A stretch of 64,000 nucleotides of DNA from NCBI GenBank assembly GCA_943736015.1, contig OX031069.1, positions 40,334,728 to 40,398,727 on the forward strand, read 5' to 3'. Shown here in pieces: positions 10,612 to 19,955 of the stretch; within the stretch, counting starts at the first letter, position 1, and the number at the start of each line of letters is the position of its first letter. The notes below the pieces were generated by a model, which saw only the letters and a program-made list of their open reading frames with translations, made no database searches and was not told the origin of the DNA. A program made the translations under genes and the position numbers. The stretch comes from Tridacna crocea (lineage: Eukaryota; Mollusca; Bivalvia; Cardiida; Cardiidae).

Positions 10612-10868
10612 CTTGGTTGTATTTGGGTTTAACGCCACTTTAACAGCTAAGCTCATTTCATGGCGGTCGGTGACGCACATGTGTTTCCTGGCTTTCACAC
10701 ACCGGTACTGACACAACTTCCTTTTCAAAGCCACCGACTACTTTTCTCACTTGCTTCAGCAAAGGTGAGAGGCAAAAATACGCCGGAAAGAAAGTTCGCC
10801 TTAATCGGGTATCGAACTCACAACCATGAGTCCGACACGCTCACCACTGAGCCACACCGGCGAGCAAA
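10612..10868 (-). mobile_element. tRNA-derived SINE
   Basis: On the minus strand the head reads GTGTGGCTCAGTGGTGAGCG (box A-like) with GAGTTCGATACCC (box B-like), then a body with CTTTCTTTCCGGCG. The tail is GTTAAACCCAAA-like. Same family as 21935-22190 and the plus-strand copy at 12330-12800. Confidence 0.8.
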
Positions 10869-11069
10869 CTGAGTCCGAAAAACGAGTTTTTTTTTTTCTT
10901 TAATCGCACCATACCCCAGTCGAGTGACAGATTTTTGATATCACACACCAGCAGTTGATTATCCTGTTTATTATATCCCTAATTCACCTTATTGTTTAAT
11001 TTTAATGATTATCAAGAATGCGACACAATGTGTATGCTAGCATTCTAAACCTTCATCATCACTAATGAT
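10869..11069. repeat. Family L-like fragment, second piece
   Basis: CGAGTGACAGATTTTTGATA, then CAGTTGATTATCCTGTTTAT and TATATCCC match 23660-23730. Confidence 0.55.
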
Positions 11070-11460
11070 AGAGAGGATATTTGTTTCTTTCGGTGAAAAA
11101 TCGAAAATTATTTCATCGAGATGAAATAATTTTCGATCTTTCACACACACAAAAAATATTCTATTTATTTCATGCTTATAACCCTTTCATGGGAGGAGCT
11201 TTATCAAAATCCAGTACATTTATTTTCCGTTATTCCCCGTGGCGTACCCCTCCCGCATAGCAACGTATTACAATATTACGTCAAGCGCCAGAAATATAAG
11301 GTATATGACGTCATATTTCCCTTCTGGTTGTCAGGCACGCGCAATTTACCTAGGCAACAAGAACATGAAAATCGGTATTTTCACTGGCGATACAAGTGTA
11401 AGATGGAAAAATATTTTCACTGCTATTTCTCGATATCCTACCGGAAAGCATGAAATAAGA
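11070..11460 (+). mobile_element. Family F element, copy 1
   Basis: Starts AGAGGATATTTGTTTC. A foldback follows: TCGAAAATTATTTCATCGAG and its complement. A conserved unique part then holds TTTCATGGGAGGAGC, CGTGGCGTACCCCTCCCGC, GTATATGACGTCATATTTCC and ATTTACCTAGGCAACAAG. Ends TATCCTACCGGAAAGCATG plus AAATAA. No long ORF of its own is credible. Confidence 0.8.
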
Positions 11461-11528
11461 TATCATTATTACCATCACTAGTGGTGTTCTTCACTGTAAA
11501 ATCCTAGATATTCACTGATAGGAGTATA

Positions 11529-11962
11529 TAGAGGATATTTGTTTTTTTCGGTGAAAGATCGAAATTTATTTCATCGAGTGGACACCATCGGTAATATTTT
11601 CACGAGTGGCGATGGTGTTCACGAGATGAAATAAATTTCGATCTTTCACCAAAAAAAAAAAAACGAATATTCTATTTATTTCATGCTTTTAACCCTTTCT
11701 GGGAGGAGCTTTATCAAAATTCAGTACAGTTCTTTTCGGTTATTCCCCGTGGCGTACCCCTCCCGCATAGCAACGTTACGTCAAGCGCGAGAAATGTACT
11801 TCTTGGTATATGACGTCATATTTCCCATCAGGTTGTTAGGCACGCAATTTACCTAGGCGACAAGAACATGAAAATCGGTATTTTCACTGGCGGTACAAGT
11901 GTAAGATGGAAAAATATTTTCACTGCTATTTCTCGATATCCTACCGGAAAGCATGAAATAAC
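11529..11962 (+). mobile_element. Family F element, copy 2
   Basis: Lies 70 bp from copy 1 in the same orientation. Has the fuller foldback with GTGGACACCATCGGTAATAT, ATTTTCACGAGTGGC and the reverse arm. The same unique part carries TGACGTCA at 11811-11818 and the same GGAAAGCATGAAATAA end. Confidence 0.85.
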
Positions 11963-12329
11963 ATAGAAAATAAGCAATAAGTAATAACAAGGCTTGAGCA
12001 ACAATGCTCCAATTCCCAAGGGACACCAAGACCTTGCTATGACCTGCCTTGTTAAGTTCTTTTATTTACAATGCTTATAGCATTCAATATTTTTCTCCGT
12101 TGACTTTTGCTTTTCATTGCTGTTTGCAATAAAATTGTCGAAAATGACGGGACTTTTCTCACAAGGTTAGCTGATTTGACCGATTGACCTGAACGGATTT
12201 TTAACATATTTTGCAGATGTTCTAAATTCCTTGATAATTAAAGCCGATGTTAACACTGTTTTCTTGTAGAACAAATACATGTCTTTCACACATGAATTAA
12301 AACTATTATTGGAATCACATTGACTCTGC
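11963..12329. other. Unassigned sequence
   Basis: No gene or family match. A short inverted arrangement (AAGGCTTGAGCAACAATGC, later CTTGCTATGACC) is weak. Confidence 0.35.
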
Positions 12330-12800
12330 CCGGCCAGGTAGCTCAATGGTTAGCGACACTCGATCTGATGGTTGCAGGAACGATACCTGGTTGTACATAG
12401 CAAACTCTCTTTCCGGTGAAATGCAGAGAAATGGCCCTCCCCTACAAAATGACCCGGGTCATTATAATACGTAGAGAAATGACACCAGACGTCATTTCAC
12501 TACGTAGAGAAAATACCAGGGTCATTATTCTACGTAGAGAAATGATCCGGGTCATGCCTCTATATACGTACAGAAATGACCCATGGAACATTCCTCTACC
12601 AAAATAGAAATGACTCATGGGTCATTTTATAGGGGAGGGTCATTTCTTTGCATTACATTGGCAATAATCTCTAATGCATGCGAGAAAACTAGTCCGTGGC
12701 TATGGTAGAGTGTTTTGTGTCAGCACTGGTGTGAGAAAGTCGGGCAAAACACAAAGTAAGTACACTGACCGCCATGATATGACATAAGCTACAATAACGG
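12330..12800 (+). mobile_element. tRNA-derived SINE split by a family J element
   Basis: Head CCAGGTAGCTCAATGGTTAG with box B-like GCAGGAACGATACCTGG; then AACTCTCTTTCCGG, where the J element begins (about 12414-12662). The SINE body resumes with CTCTAATGCATGCGAGAAAA and ends with CACTGACCGCCATGATATGA. The two halves together match the minus-strand copies. Confidence 0.75.
12414..12662. mobile_element. Family J nested-palindrome element
   Basis: Terminal inverted repeats GGTGAAATGCAGAGAAATGG and GGTCATTTCTTTGCATTACA. In between are repeated TACGTAGAGAAATGA units and the palindromes AATGACCCGGGTCATT and GACTCATGGGTCATT. Inserted in a SINE. Confidence 0.8.
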
Positions 12801-12879
12801 CTTATATTCCAATACACACACAAGAAATACTATCTCTACCAAAAAAAAATGCGTTTTCTCTATACGACCTAGACCAAGA

Positions 12880-13135
12880 CGGGCTTTTTTCAAACATTTA
12901 GGGAAAAGGAGAAAATACTGTCGACCTGCATATTCTCAATTTCCGACAGTGCCTTCTTCCTTTTCATAGATACCAATTGCACTACTGCTAGCTAGCATTT
13001 TCTCCTTGTCAAACAAAGTTTTGCTACCCTTCGTAGACAAATCTCATTACTTAAGTCACAATTATGTTGTTTGCAAATACCTTTAAGTGTCACAAGTCTA
13101 AAATATTGTCGTCTTTGAAGGAATTATAACATTGG
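12880..13135 (+). mobile_element. Degenerate family A MITE
   Basis: GGGAAAAGGAGAAAATACTG, then GCATTTTCTCCTTGTC, TTGCTACCCTTCGTAGAC and GTTTGCAAATACCTTTAAG follow the family A order, but the hairpin is broken by extra sequence. Confidence 0.5.
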
Positions 13136-13219
13136 TAGATACAACAGCACTCATGACAAAACTGATACATTGCTCGTGGTACGTATCATCCAACAATTCT
13201 GTAATTCTCGAGATCTTTT

Positions 13220-13300
13220 CTGGAGGTAAAAGTAATACAACTTTTGATTGGCTAAACCATTTGGTTTAGCCAATCAAAATATGTATTACTTTTAAATCTG
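13220..13300. mobile_element. Family R palindrome, copy 1
   Basis: AAAAGTAATACAACTTTTGA, TTGGCTAAACC and ATTTGG, then the complementary arm CCAATCAAAATATGTATTAC. Related palindrome at 25105-25175. Confidence 0.75.
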
Positions 13301-13369
13301 GAAAATTCTGTAGAGTCAACCATAGAATGCTCTTCAGAATGGCTGGTCTATAAGGATCATGTTCTTTAT

Positions 13370-13575
13370 TTGATGACAGCTTTTTAGACCGGTCTACATT
13401 GAAAGTACATGCATTTGCAGACAACAAATTCAACGTGGTACAAATGATAGATAGCATCCGTCTCAGAAAGAGATGAAAATATAGCTCGTTTTTCAGAATT
13501 TTTGTCCTTTTTGCCACATTGTTTTCAGAAGGCTTTTTTTTGATAGGGTCATCAAACCAAAAATTATTTAGTTAA
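13370..13575 (-). mobile_element. Degenerate reversed family A MITE
   Basis: GACCGGTCTACATTGAAAGT, GCAGACAACAAATTC, then CACATTGTTTTCAGAAGGCT in the reversed family order. The hairpin is mostly lost. Confidence 0.5.
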
Positions 13576-13867
13576 AAAAAGGGGGAGGAAAAACGCCGTT
13601 AAACTCGCTGTAACATTTATTGCATTTTCAAATCTAGAACGGAGAAATATTCCTACATTTATCTCTATATTGTTTTAACAGTTGCTCGGCTCTATTCGAT
13701 TAGAGCAAAAGTAATCCAATTTTGATGAAACAATTTTGCGTGAAGAAATTACTCTGAGATCTAATTAAGTCATTCTGGACTACCTTTAGACTGGCTTTGT
13801 AACATGTTTATCATAATTACAACCAGCATTGACTGCCTATTTTCATCTGCAGCAAAACCTGCTTCAT
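13576..13867. other. Unassigned spacer
   Basis: AACGCCGTTAAACTCGC at about 13594 is a likely SINE tail piece; the rest is unrecognised. Confidence 0.35.
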
Positions 13868-14096
13868 TTAACCCTTTCCAAAATAAGCCCTGGTTTTCAC
13901 GTGTCTGCAGTACAAGTCTTTTGAAAACACTGTGGGAAAAGGGGAAATTGCTCGTAACGAGCAATTTCCCCTTTTCCCACTGTGTTTTCTACCTGATATG
14001 AGAACTTTCTACCAATTTCATCAAATTTAAAATTGTTGCCTGCAAACTCTTTCAGATTGGAAGAGTCTAAAATGTTGTCGTTTGATAAAAGGTTAA
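13868..14096 (+). mobile_element. Intact family A MITE with variant hairpin centre
   Basis: TTAA at both ends (13868-13871 and 14093-14096). A strong hairpin AACACTGTGGGAAAAGGGGA, TTGCTCGTAACGAGCAA, then the complement CCCCTTTTCCCACTGTGTT. The arms carry a paired change from the usual A and TGG.CCA to G/C and TCG.CGA. Confidence 0.9.
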
Positions 14097-14540
14097 GGTC
14101 TACGGCCCATTACTCTCACATTAAAAGACGATGTCTGCGCATATCATATTCTTCGAAGATTCAACCTGTTTTATATGACGCATCACTATCCCCAAAATTG
14201 GGCAGCCTGTAGTAATACGCGATATAAAGTAGCAATAGAGAAAATGGTTTTTATCGATACGTTTGAGGAAAAATTAGGCCTGTTTTAGCCTCAGATTTCT
14301 CTAAACTGCTGAGCATAGCTTTGAGAATCGCACGAGGTAGCGTTTTATTGAGTAAACATTTATTTTACTTTAGAAATTCAAAACAACGGTTGTCGCGTAG
14401 GAAAGTGGTTCGGTTCTGTACCCATGATGCCCATATTAGATAGATGAGTAGTTATAGAATGCCATCAAGCGGAAGATAATGCCTCTAAAAGATGGAAGCT
14501 ACTGAGATTGGCCGAATGGCCTTTACGAAAACGTCGATGT
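14094..14540. repeat. Family H repeat interrupted by family G
   Basis: The left piece (14094-14130) has CATTACTCTCACATTAAAAG; the right piece (14486-14540) has GAAGCTACTGAGATTGGCCG plus AATGGCC. Joined, they resemble the uninterrupted copy at 24348-24430. Confidence 0.7.
14131..14481 (+). mobile_element. Family G element, about 350 bp
   Basis: Shares the G body: TCATATTCTTCGAAGATTC, TATATGACGCATCACTATC, GATTTCTCTAAACTGCTGA, GGTAGCGTTTTATTGAGTAA, end GGAAGATAATG. Flanks TAAAAGACG and TAAAAGATG are a probable 9-bp duplication with one mismatch, with a few extra bases on the right. Confidence 0.8.
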
Positions 14541-14654
14541 TTATTTACTTATGATTTGGGGCTCTTATACCTTAATCCCTTTGCAAACAATCCCATATTT
14601 CAAGTCTTATTCCCGTTAAATAAGTGAAATAAATAAATCAAGCCATTACTATAA

Positions 14655-14810
14655 AAACACCGTCGTTATTTCAAAGGTATTCGGGGGGGGATATCTTCGA
14701 ACGGCTAGTGCAGATCCAAAATCAGGCTGCACGTTCTGTGTAGCCTGATTTTGATCTACACTGCCCTAAAGAGATCAGAAAATCTTGCTCAGCAGACTTT
14801 GGGTACATGA
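14655..14810 (+). mobile_element. Family B MITE
   Basis: TTTCAAAGGTATTCGGGG, then TAGTGCAGATCCAAAATCAG, centre GCACGTTCTGTG, complement CCTGATTTTGATCTACACTG. Arms carry paired G/C changes. Confidence 0.8.
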
Positions 14811-15125
14811 TTGAATGATTGTACATTGTTAAATGTCGATTTCAACATTATTCAGTCATATCGCGGTGGTCAGCGCACCCATCCACGCTTTCCTTGAGTC
14901 TCTTTAACAATTACTCAGCGCAATTTTTGTTCTAAATCCACCGGCTGCTATCCCACATAGTCAGCGTTGAGAAAATATTCAGAGGTAGGATGAAGCCTGT
15001 CACAATGACTATCATCAATCCTCGAAAAGAAATTGACCGAGCCAGGGATCGAATCCAGGACCCCCTGTTCTCCATTCCTGCAGGCTACTGACTGAGGTAC
15101 CCGGGCTTGGCTTTGGGCTGAGGAA
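14811..15125 (-). mobile_element. tRNA-derived SINE
   Basis: The minus-strand head includes GGTACCTCAGTCAGTAG and the box B GGATTCGATCCC. The body matches the SINE at 9429-9733 along its length. A T run follows in the plus-strand flank (15136-15158). Confidence 0.8.
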
Positions 15126-15324
15126 GCGGGCATGGATTTTTTTTTTTTTTTTTTTTTGAGAAAATGCAGGAATTTCTTTTCTCTCCCTTCAAAGACTGTT
15201 CTTATCAATTGAGACAAGTTTTATTTGCTGTAAATTCCAGAAGCCTAGACGTTTTACATCTTTTGTCTTTTCTCTAAATTTTCTATGAGTTTATTTGGCA
15301 ATAACAGAAAAGGAAACCGTCAGT

Positions 15325-15375
15325 TTCAAGTTACAAGCTGTAGTTACGAGAATTTTTAAGTAAACTGATGATACA
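15325..15375. repeat. Half of a family E element
   Basis: Only the right arm survives: GTTACAAGCTGTAGTTACGA, then AAGTAAACTGATGATAC. Confidence 0.7.
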
Positions 15376-15429
15376 CTCGTCACCTAACAACACTTCTTTT
15401 GCTTTTCTACGTATATAGAGAACACTGAC

Positions 15430-15690
15430 TACAGACGTCAATTTTGGTCCAGGTGAGCCCCCAAAGCGCAGTCAATAGCTTTTAAGACTTGAGAATATCG
15501 GTCGCTGACTCGAATTTCAACCTCGGCTCAAGGACTGATGATTGTCAGTGCGACAAATTTCTTTCCTATTTCACCACTTGTCATTGATTTGACAACGATT
15601 ACTTGGGAATGCAGTCACTGACTTGTGAAAAACATCGTGTTTAGTACGAGAACTGGTAAAAGATACTCCAGGACGGCATAAAAAAGGCAC
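15430..15690 (+). mobile_element. Degenerate SINE
   Basis: GCGCAGTCAATAGC as a box A remnant, CTGACTCGAATTTC as a box B remnant, then a body with GACTGATGATTGTCAGTGCG and GGTAAAAGATACTCCAGG, the plus-strand form of the SINE body. Confidence 0.6.
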
Positions 15691-15819
15691 TGATCTCCGC
15701 TATATATATACAAGTTGGCTTCTTTACAAAGGGAGCCAGGAGAGATCAGCATCAATGTTTTCGAACAATTTATTGGCTTTTAATTTCAATGAATTTGGGT
15801 ACATGTAAACAAAATAGTA

Positions 15820-16205
15820 AAACGGCCGCCGAATCGAAACTATGCTGTACGTGACGTTCAGTTGATGCTCTTGTCGCGTGTTCAAGTCTCATGATCTTGT
15901 CCAGCTGTCTTCTTTCTCTCTCTTTTCTTTTGAAAAATTGCAATTATTTGAGAGGTCATTTGCAGCAATGGCAAACTAATATAACAAATCTTCTGAAATT
16001 CGTCATATAAAATTACGTCTATTTCCTGTTTTTTCGTTTTTTTCGCTTTCTTTAAAAAACCATGGCAAAACAGAATGCATATCAAACCATTTCGCAAGAA
16101 AAATGGATTTAGAAATCGATTTAACAAATTCTATGGCAATCTGCCTTTTAAACTGACCACTGTTGGAGAGGTCTGATAACCTCTCATTTGTGAAACACGT
16201 GAAAA
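15820..16205 (+). repeat. Dispersed repeat family I, copy 2
   Basis: Collinear with 20-440: AATTATTTGAGAGGTCATTT, TCTATTTCCTGTTTTTTCG, AAACCATGGCAAAACAGAAT, CTGCCTTTTAAACTGACC and GTTGGAGAGGTCTGATAAC. No ORF is shared between the two copies. Confidence 0.7.
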
Positions 16206-16221
16206 CTAGGATAGATATAGG

Positions 16222-16527
16222 ACCCGTGTAACGCAGAGAAATGACCCTCCCTTACAAAATTACCCATGGGTCATTTCACTACCTAGAGGAATGACCCGGG
16301 TCATTATTCGACGTAGAGAAATGACCCCAGAAGTCATTTCACTGTATACGTTCATTTCACTATATACGTAGGTGAATGACCCGAGTCATTACTCTACGTA
16401 GAGAAATGACCCGAGAAATCATTTCAATGCGTTCAGGAATGATCCGGGTAATTATTCTACCCTCGTGGGGTTATTTCTCTACATAGATGAATGACCCAGA
16501 TCGTTTCTCTTCATTACACCGGCAATC
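16222..16527. mobile_element. Family J nested-palindrome element
   Basis: GTGTAACGCAGAGAAATGAC at the left and TCGTTTCTCTTCATTACACC at the right are inverted. The interior has about six ACGTAGAGAAATGACC-like units with ACCCGGGTCATT and ACCCATGGGTCATT palindromes. Confidence 0.8.
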
Positions 16528-16888
16528 CCTTTATCGAACAATCCCTCCAGCATTGCTTTGGACACCTGAGAGCAGCAATCTCCAAGGCACCATAAGCATT
16601 GCTGCTGTATTTTTCTCAATGGAAACTGTTCATTCTTACAAAAAAAAAAAAAACCCGCCGGATACCACTATTTTCTAACTGTCTCAAAAAGTTCTAGAAG
16701 ATTCCTGTCTTACAAGTAAAGGCAATGATGGAGTGATTTTGCTTGAAGTATTGGTGGTTTGTCAGAAACACAAACAAAACATTTGCAAAATGAACGTTGT
16801 TTTGGTCAATACGATATGCACAGGCTATCAGTTTAGATTCAAAATCTGATATTCACATACTGCAAAATTCAAAGCAAAGAAAATGTGT
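16528..16888. other. Unassigned sequence
   Basis: No gene. An A run at 16640-16652. Confidence 0.35.
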
Positions 16889-17455
16889 CTTACCCTTTAC
16901 CACATGATCCCGAGTTTTAACGCCCTTCAGAAAAAATGCTTTTGAAAATTCGTTTCGGGAAAAGGAAGAGCATTCTCTACTTCCTGTGCAGTTTTTTTTT
17001 TCACATCCTAGCAATGAGAAATCCAGCCTTTGAGAAACATTTAATTTATCCAATCGTTGCCTGCTCATGTCATATTCTTCGAGGATATATATGACACATC
17101 ACTCTTCCTGATATCGGGTAGACTATAGTAGTACGCCCCATAAAGTAGCAATGGAGAAAATGGCTTTTATCAATACGTTTGAGGAAAAATCAGGCCTGTT
17201 TTAGCTCCTGATTTCTCTAAACTGCTGATGATAGTTGAGGGAATCGCACGAGGTAGCGTTTTATTGAGTAAACGTTTATTTTAGTTTGAAATTCAAAGTA
17301 AAGGGTTGCCGCGTAGAAAAGTGGTTCGGTTCTGTGCCCAGGATGCCAAAATTAGATAGATGAGAATTTATAGAATGCCATCTAGCGGGAGATAATGTTT
17401 ATCAAATGCTTTGGGTTTTGACAAGTCTAGAATTTCGTCGTTTGGGAAAAAGTTG
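16889..17455 (+). mobile_element. Family A MITE split by a family G element
   Basis: The left piece (16889-17053) has CTTACCCTTTACCACATGAT, CGAGTTTTAACGCCC and a worn hairpin; the right piece (17398-17455) has CAAATGCTTTGGGTTTTGAC, TCTAGAATTTCGTCGTTTGG. The G element sits between them. Confidence 0.75.
17054..17397 (+). mobile_element. Family G element inside family A
   Basis: TCGTTGCCTGCTCATGTCAT start and CTAGCGGGAGATAATG end. Flanks TTTATCCAA (17045-17053) and TTTATCAAA (17398-17406) are a 9-bp target duplication with one mismatch. Confidence 0.85.
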
Positions 17456-17802
17456 AAAAAAAAAAATATTTAAATAGGTGCATTTCCTGAAACTTAGCAA
17501 TCGCACGCTAGTCTTAATCGTTACAGATTCTCCTAGAAACATTAGGCTAAAAGAGAAATCCGCTTCAACCACGTTGTCATAGCAACTGCTTTCGCATACT
17601 GTTGCTATCGCACGTGATTAAGTTATCGCCATATAAATCCACAACGCGCATGTTGATAATGTAGATAATGATTTTTGCAAGGACACTGAACCAATTACAT
17701 ACGACGCGAATGCGGGACCTGATCTTTTTGCCATCCTCGAACCATCAGTCGATAGGAACACAGTGTTTGAAAAAATAAACACGCTGTGACTTTTTATATC
17801 AA
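17456..17802. other. Unassigned sequence
   Basis: No gene or repeat recognised. Confidence 0.4.
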
Positions 17803-17805
17803 CCC

Positions 17806-18035
17806 TTAACTCTAAACCAAAACAGCAAAATTTTAAACTGGTCCAAATTGAAAGTAGTTGCAGACGACAAAATCAACATCACTAAAAAATTGAAATTTGT
17901 TCTGGAAGGGTAGAAAACATTGTGGGAATAGGAGAAAATGCTGGTTACCAGCATTTTCTCCTTTTCCCATAATGTTTTCGAAAGCCTTCTTTTTTCTGGG
18001 CCGTGAAAACCAGGGATTATTTGGGAAAGTGTTAA
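17806..18035 (-). mobile_element. Full-length family A MITE
   Basis: TTAA at 17806-17809 and 18032-18035. Hairpin AACATTGTGGGAATAGGAGA with its complement around GCTGGTTACCAGC. Flanks GCAGACGACAAAATCAACAT and AGAAAGCCTTC-like sequence. One of the best copies. Confidence 0.9.
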
Positions 18036-18089
18036 TGTGTTCCAACGTTAACTTTTTGTGAAACGTTGAAACCAATAGAAACGGCATAA

Positions 18090-18233
18090 ATTTGTTCTCT
18101 TTCCAAGGTTTTTTGGAAACAATATCTTCTTATCGGACATGGTAGATCCAAGATCAGACTGCACATTCTAAGTCTACACTTTCTACTTGTCTGCGAAAGA
18201 TCAGTGAGTCGTGCTTAGCAATCAAAGGGTTAA
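18090..18233 (+). mobile_element. Family B MITE with broken hairpin
   Basis: ATCTTCTTATCGGACATGG, TAGATCCAAGATCAGACTGC; the right arm is shortened to AAGTCTACACTTTC. Right flank TCAGTGAGTCGTGCTTAGCA, ending AAAGGGTTAA (18230-18233). Confidence 0.8.
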
Positions 18234-18531
18234 AACAGGGGCAATAAAGTATTTAGAGTTGAAAAGGCCCGATGGAACTTTGTCCCGGGCGCGATACGAT
18301 GGCGTAAATATGTCCTTATGGTACTGATTTTCCACAAATAATGTTCTCTAGTATTAAATTACAAATGGTTTTCCCCTGATTGTATCCGTTTCGTAGACGT
18401 TTATGTAATTTGCAAATGGCAATAACGCTGCAACAACTAGATATCTTTCTCAACTAAATTAGCATACGCGCAAACCGACATGACAAGTGCATTCCCATAT
18501 TCTCATCCACTCACGTTTTGTTCGATTAGTT
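18234..18531. other. Unassigned sequence
   Basis: No gene recognised. Confidence 0.4.
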
Positions 18532-18838
18532 TGGCCGAGCCCTTGAAGCTCAGTCGGTAACCTGACGTCGTGGGCTTGATTCCGGGCTCGTCTTTTTCAT
18601 ATCGAGGTTTGATGACAGTCGTGGCGGCAGGATTTGTTCCTCTCCCATCGCTGGCCATTATTTCGACAATCGCTTTATGGGAAGGTAAGCATAGTTATGG
18701 TTTGGGGGTAAAATCGTGCGGAGCACTTGTTAAGAGACTCCAGGAAAACATGAATAGATACACTGGCCACCGCGATATAACTAATAAATGTTGAAAACGG
18801 CGTTAAACACCATGCAATCAAACAAGCAATGATTGGTT
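18532..18838 (+). mobile_element. tRNA-derived SINE
   Basis: Head TTGAAGCTCAGTCGGTAACC with box B-like GTGGGCTTGATTCC. Body GATGACAGTCGTGGCGGCAG and ACTCCAGGAAAACATG. Tail AACGGCGTTAAACACCATGC. Full length; the 74-residue frame inside it is spurious. Confidence 0.85.
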
Positions 18839-19074
18839 ACTGCTATTTCTTGGTCCTCAGTCCTGTCTATTTTTTCTCGGCAGTTTTTTGAAAGCTGTCG
18901 AACACTTCACGGTATCACGGATGGTTGAGGACACCTTTGGGGTATAGTACTTTTGGCTCATACTAAACAAAACATGTAATTATGGTCCGTATTCAACAAC
19001 CATTCTCATCGTGTGAGATAGTGCTTAAGCGGTATTGCATCAGCCTTGCACACTCTTTTAGAGGGTCGATTGCA
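18839..19074. other. Unassigned spacer
   Basis: No gene or repeat recognised. Confidence 0.35.
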
Positions 19075-19158
19075 CTATAATGGTAGTTTAAAGTTAAACC
19101 TAGGTTAAACCATGAGTTTATCATGCCTTAACCTAGGTTTAAGTTTAAACTGCCGTTA
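19075..19158. repeat. Inverted repeat around CCTAGG
   Basis: TGGTAGTTTAAAGTTAAACC plus TAGGTTAA pairs with TTAACCTAGGTTTAAGTTTA plus AACTGCC across a roughly 19-base loop. Short MITE-like hairpin; no second copy seen. Confidence 0.7.
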
Positions 19159-19277
19159 TGTGACCAGCCCCTAGGAAAGTTTCTGCGTTCAATTCACTGA
19201 TAGTCAAAAATCAGCGGAGTCAACCAATGGGACTACCCACGTCACGGCACGAGAATTACTGAAGGTTTCCATGACAC

Positions 19278-19535
19278 AGTCGGGGAGGGGGCATGTGGAC
19301 ATGTATTAAGGGAAAAACTCTAACAATGACTCGACGTCAAAATTGCTCATGGTAGACGTCATTATTGTATAATGGATTTGTCAGAAATTCTTAGGAATTT
19401 AAAACTTCAATCAAAACCAAAAAATGCATGACAATAGTGGGGGCATGTAGACATATACTAAGTGAAAACCATTTGCAATGACTCGACGTCCAATTTGCTA
19501 TTTATTGTATAATGGATTTGTCAGAAATTGTATCA
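19278..19535 (+). repeat. Imperfect tandem duplication, about 150 bp
   Basis: GGGGGCATGTGGACATGTAT, ACAATGACTCGACGTCAA, TTGTATAATGGATTTGTCAG, AAATTC recur as GGGGGCATGTAGACATATAC, GCAATGACTCGACGTCC, TTGTATAATGGATTTGTCAG. The second unit is shorter. Confidence 0.8.
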
Positions 19536-19707
19536 ACTGCTTTAACAGTAATGTCTAAGTTCTACATATCAAATGAAATTTTATTACGTCTGCAAAAGTT
19601 GGCAGCGTTCATTTCAATGTAGATTGAAATGAGTAGAAAAAAATGATCCTAAGAATAAGAGCATATCATTATGTACTATGAAATATTCTGTAGAATGGTT
19701 TATCAAT

Positions 19708-19955
19708 GCCAGTGTAATGCAAACAAATGACCCTCCGCTACAAAATGTCTCAAGGGTAATTTCTCTACGTTGAGAAAACCCAGGTTATTATTTTACGTGG
19801 GCAAATGACCCCAGAGGGTCATTTTTCTACGTAGAAAAATGACCTGGGTCATTCCTCTACGTAGAGAAATAACCCCATGAGTCATTTCACTACGTAGAAT
19901 AATGACCCGTGTCATTTTGTAGGGTAGGCTCATTTCTCTGCATTTCACCGGGCCT
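19708..19955. mobile_element. Family J nested-palindrome element
   Basis: CAGTGTAATGCAAACAAATG at the left and GCTCATTTCTCTGCATTTCA at the right. Interior units TACGTAGAAAAATGACC and TACGTAGAGAAATAACC. Confidence 0.8.

Noticed and set aside
12330-12412. Possible functional tRNA gene
   Set aside because: Box A and B-like parts exist but the acceptor stem does not pair, and the sequence continues into a SINE body.
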